A DNA stretch of 64,000 nt from positions 8,184,714 through 8,248,713 of the forward strand of contig NC_092567.1 of the NCBI RefSeq assembly GCF_037975245.1, written 5' to 3'. The first letter of the stretch is position 1; each line of letters opens with the position of its first letter. Below the pieces are notes generated by a model, which had not been told where the DNA came from, did no database searches, and saw only the letters and a program-made list of their open reading frames with translations. Below are positions 56,041 through 64,000 of this stretch, piece by piece. The DNA comes from Apostichopus japonicus. Taxonomy: Eukaryota > Echinodermata > Holothuroidea > Aspidochirotida > Stichopodidae. Position numbers and translations under genes: made by a program.

Positions 56041-58328
56041 CACTATACATTACGTCAGATTCATGAAACTGCCCGTGTTACATCATTGAAACCACAATGC
56101 ACTTTTGCAATCTTGTTTGCTGTTTAATCCTGGTGGAACAATAATTGTTTTGAATCTTGCTTGATCACTGCATGCCAAACACTGTATTGCTTACCATTAT
56201 GAAAATAAACACATAGATGTGTATATGTTTAATTAAGATTTCTTCAGGGTGTCACAGGGTTGGGTGGCAGGTAAGGGTAGTACTCAGTCTTTAAAGTGTG
56301 GCCACACTCCTCTGCATCGTCAGACTAACTTCCACTAAAAAATATGGTAATGTTACTACTTGAGGTTATATCCTTTTGATATAAACCCAATATTTGCTGT
56401 GGCTAAGAAATATATAAATAATTTAATACGTGACATACTTCTTCATCATTCTGTTTTAATGGAGCCATGTATTAAGTGAGCTTGATACTATATATGATGT
56501 GAATAACACCCTGCACAACTGCCTCAGCAAGTAAGTGTTTGTTTACTATGATCACTGTCTGGAGCCTGTGTGCTTTCACTTATTATATTTTACATATGTC
56601 ACAACTAAGTGTTTTGATTGATAAAATGCAAAATAACTAGCAACAACTATTTCTCTATTTTCGTCCTAAACTTGCCCTCCCCCATTTCATTGCATTCAAA
56701 AATTAATGTCAAATTTTATGTGAAGATAACCTGATGTTTGATGTTATTTGATATTTTCACACAGGTATCACAAGTAAAAGAAACTGTTGTTTGTCTCAGA
56801 CACTCTTTGAAGGCAACATGGAGTTCATGAGTTAATACAATAAGTGTTGTAGTAACGAATTGTGTTGAATACCTTAGAATCAAAACATACCCAAGGGGCT
56901 CCATGATAAAAGCAAAAATGCTTTGAATAATGTGAAAGTCCCTTGCTGTGAGCTATGTCAGTCCAACCAACCCAAAGATGAAAACAGCAGTAGTAAACAA
57001 TAAATTTGTTGCCATGAGAATATAACTGTATAAATATTCATAGATCCTCATTATTTAAGACATACGGAAAGACTTTGATAGCATGATGTCAGCAACTATT
57101 TCAATGGTTCTAACTGAACACTAGCCTCACGTACATGCCACAATATATACTTTGAGTAAAGCACTTTTCTTTACTGTGGTACAAAAGTTATCACAGATCT
57201 CATTTTCACCTTCATATCAAGTGAAAGGAAGCTTGAATTATTTTGTTTACTCTTTCTTTGACCTCCAGCTGGTACAGTTTTCAACGTTGCATTAAAGCGG
57301 TTTTCATGTATACGTCTTTCAAGGAATTAGAAAAGAAAATTCAAACATCCAACATCACTGATGACATAATTTCTTTTGTGGGTGAGTGTCTTTACAACAC
57401 TATTCTCAACATTCAGTTTTTGAAGTGGGAATGGGTTTTGCTGAATACCTTTGATCAAGGCAATTGAGCTGTATTAAGTAATTATGTTTTAATGTATTTA
57501 TGCATACTTATGCATATTAGACCGCCAGACCCAAACAAGTATACAATGGGATGCAAAGTTTCAGCCCTGATCATAAAGTGATATGCATATTCATGTATGT
57601 TCTTATTTGAAAGGAATTTAATACACTTATAAACTACATGCTGTCAACTCCCCAAAGTGAACCCAACATTATGAAAATATGATTATATCATTGGTTAATA
57701 TCTTGATTTTCCACAATTTTGTTTCATGGACCAGGCCTGATCACTAACATATTTTTACTGCCCCAATGCAATTTATTTGCTACACATCTGTGCTTATGTT
57801 GTTCATTCCTTTTCATTGAAAGCTGAGAAGAAGTCAACTCACTACAGCATTCCATAACAAGCACAACAGTAAATACTACAAAGGATAATTCAAAGAGCCT
57901 GCTTTCGTGTCTTCTAAGGTAAGCCAAGAACCATTTAACTGTTTTTTTAAGATTTTTAATATCACATTGTTTTATCAAATCATTGCTGCTACATTTAGAC
58001 AATGAGACAATGGTCATCTTTTCACACAAAATAATAGTTGTTATGTGCAGGCATGCTGTTGGGACGTACTTTTTGATGTGGTGCTATATTTCTTACATTT
58101 CCGACTAAGGGAGTGAGATGATAGAAACTTATTCAGAATGTCAAAACTATTCAGAAAGGAAATTTAATCAGTTAGTAAGTTTGTTGTCTATCCACAATGA
58201 GAAGGAAAATCCGAACCCAAATGAGTAAAAACGAAAAGAGTTGAACTGTTAGTTGCAATAAACTGTTGTAATATAAATCTAAACAATGTGTGTAAGCAAA
58301 AATGAGTCACAAATATTACATAAATTAC
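56041..58328. other. Intron-like spacer with a doubtful LRR-like stretch
   Basis: No clear feature. On the minus strand near 58015-57930 a peptide MTIVSLSKCSSNDLIKQC, then DIKNLKK, vaguely resembles an LRR, but the acceptor is poor and I see no donor in phase, so it is not called as an exon. Confidence 0.4.
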
Positions 58329-58711
58329 ACCAAGACGGGTGAACTTTTTCAATTTAAGAACTTGTTCTGGTGTCTTGAGAGTCTCAATACACAAATAGAT
58401 AATTACCTGATTAGCTGAAGCGACTTCAAGGACTTGTATGATAGACCTCTGTAATAATTTGGTTTGAAAGAAGGTAATGTAAATATCCCTTGAAACCAAG
58501 TCCTTAACTAACTTCCTGAATTGGTCTGAATTTTCTTCTTGTTCAAGCATACAAAGAACTGCAAACTGACGTCCCTCTTTGGTTTCCTGTAGGTGTTTGA
58601 TGATAATGTCTGCTGCTGACTTGTGGAGTCCACATGCAAAGCGATAGACATACTGGAGGTCAAGCGGGTTGATGCTGTTCAAGGTTTCTTTCACATTGAT
58701 TGATGACGCTG
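58329..58711 (-). CDS. NLR helical-domain exon downstream of NACHT
   Basis: Minus-strand exon: the acceptor GCGTCTTCAG gives a phase 1 start (two bases CA completing Ala with the G left by the NACHT exon), and 127 further codons end at a GTAATT donor (58328-58323) in phase 0. The peptide runs AASSINVKETLNSINPLDLQ, then YVYRFACGLHKSAADIIIKH, EGRQFAVLCMLEQEENSDQF and KTPEQVLKLKKF. The RFACGLHKSAA segment matches the helical region that follows NACHT in NLRC4-like and invertebrate NLRs, where an FxCG motif precedes the helices leading to the LRRs. The donor is moderate; GTGTAA three bases upstream is an alternative. The frame stays open another 140 nt in the intron, but that part is not protein-like. 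Confidence 0.72.
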
Positions 58712-59226
58712 CTGAAGACGCTCGTGTTATCCAAGCAGACAGATTATATGGGTTTTAATGTGTATATTTTACTGCAGCCATCAGATCACGGTGTTGACAA
58801 ATATTAATAGTGTCACTGTACCATATAATTTAATAAGTAACCCTTGTATATAAAGTTATTTTTAAAACTATCATTCACATGGTGTATGTCAACAATGTTT
58901 TGTTTCATGGTGTTGTGACATCATTAATATCACTGTAATTAAAGCATGAATCAGGGATTGATTCAAGTTCAATATTTGTGCTAGGCAGCAGACACAATGA
59001 TGGCAGAACGACAGATAGTATTAATGGTCTATCTAAGGTTCTAAAAAGAATACACTGTGCCTGACAGAAACTCAGACAAATATGTCAACAATTAATGTTA
59101 TATTTTGTGAGGTCAAAATATTCAGAATTTAGGTTTACAACCCTATACCTACCTTCTCTACATGCTTCAGTCTTTCATTTTAGGTCTAAGCACAGGCCCA
59201 GTAACATTGCATATTACCACTGAAAC

Positions 59227-59539
59227 TTTGGCGGGCCATCAGTCTCAAATCATGGGAGATCGACTTCTACCGATTTAAATCGATGATATGTAGAATGAAA
59301 CTGGTATATGTCAATTTAAATCGACATATACCAATTTCATTCTACATATCATCGATTTAAATCGACATATACCAGGTTCATTCTACATATCATCGATTTA
59401 TTTTACTTATCATCGATTTAAATCGGTAGAAGTCAATTTCAGCTGCTGGAAACTGGTATAAGTCGAAGGAAACTGGTATATGTCGATTTGAATCGGTATA
59501 AGTCGATCTCCCATGATTTGAGACTGATGGCCCGCCATA
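59227..59539. mobile_element. Short inverted-repeat element with TGAAAC target duplication, 313 bp
   Basis: Left arm TTTGGCGGGCCATCAGTCTC then AAATCATGGGAGATCGACTT from 59227; right arm is its near-perfect inverse ending GGCCCGCCATA at 59539. TGAAAC flanks both sides directly (59221-59226 and 59540-59545). The interior is built of palindromic TCGATTTAAATCGA words and repeats of CATATACCA and TTCATTCTACATATCATCGA. No coding capacity. Confidence 0.87.
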
Positions 59540-59589
59540 TGAAACCTGCCTTAATTGCATGCTGCATTGTAAGTACAGTGTGACAGTAA

Positions 59590-60376
59590 TAGTAACCCCG
59601 AAACTTGCCTTCGTGGCATGCTTTGTTTTTGCATTGTAAGTACTAGCAGACCAGGATGACAGTGAATGTGGCGTACACCTATTAGAGTCTATATCAATCC
59701 GCCCAAAGAGTTCTCCTTCAGGAAAAGTGCCAATTAGGAGCAGGTGAACATCTTTATTGCTATGTTATCAATTAGGACGTGTTTTGGTGTGGCGTGGATG
59801 TAAAAGAGTATGAATGGAAGCACATGTGGTGCAAACATTGGGTAAATTGAGGCAAATTATGACCAGTTAGCCCTCCCAGGAGCAGCGTACAATTGTTTTT
59901 TTTTTTTTAACGACTGAGTAAAGAGGTTTGTTTACAAGTGACGAAAAGTTCCGGCTCTCGTAGCAAAAAATCTGCATGGTCATGGTATAAAAAAAATTGA
60001 TAATGCCATGAAAGGCCAACTTGTCACCTATCCAGTAATTGGTAGCGTTCAGCTAGTGGAATCTTCTATCTAGACTTAGAGACCACATTACTTTTGATAT
60101 ATAGTGTGTAAGTCAATGGGGCTCTTAATGGACGTATGCTACCTGAATAGTAACCATAAACCTGCCTTTATTGCATGCTCAGTTACTGCATTGTTACTAT
60201 AGACAGGCCAGTTTGACAGTGAATAGTAACCCCAAGCCTGTCTTCGTTGCATGCTTTGTTACTGCATTGTAAGTACTGACAGGCAAGTGTGACAGTACAT
60301 AGTAACCCCAAGCCTGTATTCATTACATGCTTCATTTATGTATGTTAGGTATCAGCACAGAACAGGATGGCTTACC
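59590..60376. repeat. 76-bp tandem repeat, interrupted
   Basis: Units begin AGTAACC at 60149, 60225 and 60301 (exactly 76 bp apart), with a further copy near 59590 and a partial one near 59542. Each has CCTG(C/T)(C/T)TT, GCATGCT, TTACTGCATTGTAAGTACT, GACAGGCCAG and TGTGACAGTGAAT. About 480 bp (59668-60148) separates the early and late copies. Lies within the predicted NLR intron. Confidence 0.85.
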
Positions 60377-63018
60377 ATAGTGAAGCCATATGCAATGTTA
60401 TGAGTGATATCATCATTATTACTTTATATAATGTAGGTCATTCTGACTGGTTTACCACAGTGGTCCCATTGCTAATGCTACTTGTTAAAATAGTTGCCTG
60501 TGAGGACGTCATTAATCAAAGGTTGGGTAAATTGGGGTCAAAGGTTAAATGAAGTTATTTGCAGCCAAAAGGAAGAATGAGCTAAACATACATCTCTGCT
60601 AGATGCTAGATGCTTGCTCACATTGTCAGTAAACTTGATCTAAACAATTCAGTTTGTGAAGGGACACATTTAACAACACAGAAAACAGTCATACCGTAGC
60701 TCATTTTGTAGATATTACAGTGAAACCTTAAACTGGATGTATTTCTCTCAACCAGTCAAATTGGTAACAAACTATAACAGACCTCCTTATTTTGTTTTGG
60801 TCAAGTGTTGATAATATTGTCATCAATAAGAAAATGTTTGAGTGGATGTATTACTGATATACATCACTATGTTCTAGTTAGTGATCTTCAATGGTCCTTT
60901 CATGTCAGTGAAACAGAGAGCAAACTGTGGAAACTTGTGAGATATATCTGTAAAAGAATGAATCATCATATATTTGAAGAAGCAGCTCGTTGCATGTAAT
61001 CTAAACTGAATGTTTTTTTTTGCATTCCTGGTTAAGATTTAATTTATCATGTTTACAACAGTACAATGAGTATTTAAGAGTTGCCATTGGCATTCAGCTT
61101 CATAGCCGAGTGTTAGTCATTCATGCTGATGAAAATATTTCATTCTCGATACATAATTTCATTCAAATTTCAGTGTGCTCTGTTTGGGAACTTTCTGGCC
61201 TTTAGATTCTGATTTCTAATTCACAATTCCACTGAAGTAATTGAATCATATTTAAAACTGTCTTTCCTTGATTCCACAGTCCAACAAACTTGCAAACTCC
61301 ATTAAAAGAGGCTTGGAGAGCAAAACACTCATATTCCTACAATATCCTGGCTGATATTGTGGTTGTTGGTACATATACTATCAACACTATTACTGTAGCT
61401 GAACTTGCGGCGTTTTGCATGCCGTTATCTTCTTGAGATAACGGCATATGAAAAATTATTTAAAAGGAACATTCCAATTTGGAGTGGTATGGCTTGAACA
61501 TGGTATTACAATGTGAAAGGGACATCCTGGTTGAGGCTCTTAACAGAGAATTGTGTACAGTTAGTTTATTAATATGGAGTACGACCTTAAGTTCCTTTTT
61601 CAGTAACAGATTACTATGCAAATTATTATGCAAATAATTGGGCATATGTATGATACTATGACCACATGTGAGTTAGGGTCATCAGTGCTGCTGCTCTATA
61701 GTTCTACTCTGCTAGAATTGGTAAAGGTTTTGACAAATAATTCTTAGCATATTACCCTCGAAATTGTAAACTTTCTTTGAAAAACAATTACAGAGAAAAA
61801 AGAGAACTTGCAGAGAATGATTTAATTTTATGAGGTCATGAAAATAATATTTTGATTTTCCTGATATTAGGTTTTGACTGGTATTTCACTCTTACAACGT
61901 CAACCAAATTACAGATTCCTTTAAATGTAATTTATTAGTTCGTGTCCTTGTCTCTATACTTGAAAACAAAATTCGCCTAGGATGAAGATAGTCTCAGCGT
62001 TTGTTTACGTTCTAACATTTTGTGTATTGTTATTGTGGTAGTCGACCAGGTCATCTATGAAATCTTTGTGAGATGAGATATTACCAAAAGCTTAATTTTT
62101 AATACATTTTGGATTAGGTTGACTTAACAAATAACCGAACACTGAAAGTAACATTGAATCATGAATATCAATACTACTACTCATATCTAGGAAAAAATAC
62201 AATTTTTAAGGCTAATATTTCATGGTTATTTGATAAATGATTGAAACATAAAAACAAAAGTTATTTCGGCTGCGTTGCCTTGATGATATCGTTCATTGTA
62301 CTGTTGCCAGATGCAAAATGTTACCAACTTTAAGGATTCATATCTTTGTGATACAAAATGAGATGAGGATCTGGTTTATGAATTTACTTGCATAGTTTTG
62401 ACTTTTACCTCAGCAATTTTGAGAAGGAATCAAATTTAACCACAGGAAAAACTTTGAGCAATATGTGGGATAATTTTATTTAAGTGACGAGTACAAATAG
62501 CAAAAATCTAGTGAATATGCTGAATAACGTGTTTTTTTAATAGATACAAAAGTCATAGTATTCAATATGGTTATACATGCACAACAATATAAGAACTCGT
62601 GTCCATCCTAGATTACCCAGATGTGTACAATTTGCTTGTAAATCCAGTGTAGTCCGCTTTTTCCGACTTTGGCTTGGTCTTCCTGAGGGTATCTCTACCT
62701 TTATGCGCTCTTGTCTTCAAATACAACAAGCATACATATAGAAAGATTCAAACCCAAATCGTTGTTATGTTGAACTGGGTCGGTGACATATGATGACTTT
62801 ATTTGCTTACATTGCCACGCGTGTAGTATAAATGGTAATTTAACATATATACATAACAGACACTGTGGTGTCGGGGTACGATGAGCTTAAGCTGTTTACC
62901 TATGCAAATACAAACACATACGAACAATACTTCCATCTCTAAGGTTTACTCATTATCTTACACATCAAAGATGACAAACTGTGGTTATGCATCAACATTA
63001 TCTCCACTGAAGACTTAC
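60377..63018. other. Intron-like spacer before the NACHT exon
   Basis: No coding signal or repeat array seen except the short hairpin at 61419-61447. On the minus strand this is the predicted intron between the NACHT and helical-domain exons. Confidence 0.5.
61419..61447. repeat. Perfect 12-bp inverted repeat (hairpin)
   Basis: ATGCCGTTATCT and AGATAACGGCAT pair perfectly around the loop TCTTG. It has no neighbouring gene end or T run, so a terminator is not indicated; possibly the relic core of a foldback element. Confidence 0.7.
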
Positions 63019-64000
63019 CTTCACTAAGAATCCAAACCAGATGATGGGAGGCATAAAATTCACAGATGATTTTGTGCCATATTCGTGCTTCCGTCTTATA
63101 TCGACACTGGGAAATGTCAAAAACCACTTCCTGTGCAAACATTCCGAGCTTTATATAGTTATCATAAAACTCTTGTCCAAGTTCTGAAACTAAATAGGTG
63201 TTTTCCCATGCCAGCTGCTGGTTCTTCCGTGTGAGGCCGTCAAAAGCAATACGGTACAGTTTAGCTAGTTCCGTTTCAAACGCAGGCACCTCAGTATTAG
63301 CATCTCTCTTGATTTTCATATGGTTATGAATGCATGCGATCACATAAGTGAAAAATCTTGTTACTGTGCTAAATATCTCGATTTCTGGCCTCTCGTGTGC
63401 TATGTGAGCGACCATAGTGGAGAAGAGAGGGACCTGACAGAGATCTCTTAAGAATGGGTTTCTCTGAAGCTGCTCTTCGATCCGATCTGCCAACTGGACA
63501 TCATCAGCCACCGCCTTCAGGACATAGTTTCGACGTTCAGCCACCCCAAACCCTGTTAATCTGATTCGTTTTGTTTCGGGATGTAAGTTAGGCGGGAGGT
63601 TCAATGTCCTGGTAAGTATGATGACAAGAATGTCTAGAAACATTTTCATCTCAATGATGGAGGAGATATGTGTTTTGGTGTTCTTGTCAGGATACTCGTC
63701 ATAACTGTCAAATACCATGACAACAGACCCTTTGTATACTTTGAGGATTTCCTTAATGCAAGAGTCGTCCATGTCCTCATCTTCGGGCACTATAGAATGC
63801 TTTATGGCAGTGTATATAGACTCTACACCTTTCAGTTGCCTCAACTGGAGAAATATAAGTATTTCCACATCTTTGAGAGGAGATTCAGGGTTCTTAGTAC
63901 ACCAGTCATAGACAAACTGTGATGCAAGTGTTGATTTCCCGAACCCAGGGTCAGCCTCGATGATCTTTCTATTTGACTTAGTTTTGGGGCTGTTTAGAAT
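63019..64000 (-). CDS. NACHT-domain exon of an NLR (NOD-like receptor), 5' end beyond window
   Basis: Minus strand, open from the right edge to the donor GTAAGT (63018-63013), 327 codons, outgoing phase 1. It contains the Walker A motif EADPGFGKST followed by LASQFVYDWC (about 63960-63890), then EILIFLQLRQLKG, the Walker B block VVMVFDSYDEYPD (about 63720-63682), the RTLNLPP and RIRLTGFG segments that follow it in NACHT ATPases, and FLRDLCQVPLFSTMVAHI in the winged-helix/arc region, ending near FYASHHLVWILSE. These are the hallmarks of cytosolic innate immune sensors that oligomerise on ATP binding. The upstream effector domain (death, CARD or other) is outside the window. The frame stays open 80 nt past the donor, but the sequence there loses similarity. 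The next exon is predicted at 58329-58711. Confidence 0.95.

Noticed and set aside
57930-58029. LRR-like peptide VSLSKCSSNDLIKQCDIKN on the minus strand
   Set aside because: Suggestive of an LRR but poor acceptor and no usable donor in phase; left uncalled.

Overview
This is a eukaryotic, intron-rich, AT-rich window dominated by transposable-element debris. It holds a NACHT-type NLR gene, CR1/L2-type LINE remnants, a DIRS-type tyrosine-recombinase retroelement and many short inverted-repeat elements ending in motifs such as CAGGCGCGTAGC. That mix fits a marine invertebrate deuterostome. An echinoderm, perhaps a sea cucumber, is my best guess, from gene type and repeat style only.

Minus strand (host gene). 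The strongest host coding sequence is the NACHT exon of an NLR at 63019-64000, with Walker A and Walker B visible; it runs off the right edge. Downstream on the same strand are an NLR helical-domain exon (58329-58711) and a leucine-rich-repeat exon (30473-30681). Splice phases chain exactly (1, then 0, then 2). Further down the strand is a trail of small exon candidates at 13787-13863, 10559-10606, 9547-9561, 4479-4514, 3531-3554, 1785-1829 and 677-838. All have canonical splice dinucleotides, and six of the seven have lengths divisible by three. They may be the C-terminal tail of the same gene or belong to another gene. Several can be read with tyrosine-based motifs (YVVM, GYIKP, EYDLP). This is the most interesting unexplained structure here.

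Plus strand (host gene). A four-exon reading frame of 107 codons plus stop can be assembled between 15799 and 18761. I do not recognise the product.

Mobile elements, left to right: a LINE 3' fragment with a nested short element (7.6-8.3 kb); an ACCAGGA minisatellite ending in a CACTA-like terminus (20.3-21.7 kb); a decayed CR1/L2 LINE (22.9-25.9 kb); an inverted-repeat element with an internal tandem array (26.4-28.2 kb); a TTAA-flanked element (32.2-32.8 kb); a nest of hAT-like short elements (35.0-42.3 kb); a long-inverted-repeat element carrying a broken gene with a cysteine-rich CXC domain (43.1-46.0 kb); a DIRS element with both terminal repeats and an internal complementary region (48.6-55.1 kb), interrupted by tRNA-like SINE copies; and a short inverted-repeat element with target duplication (59.2-59.5 kb).

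Tandem repeats are abundant: a 21-bp array at 5.4-6.2 kb, a 73-bp AT microsatellite at 29.2 kb, and a cluster of GTCACACACGTGAC palindromes at 38.9-39.5 kb. Long open frames in the tandem arrays are artefacts of unit length. No rRNA gene, CRISPR array or convincing free-standing tRNA gene was seen.
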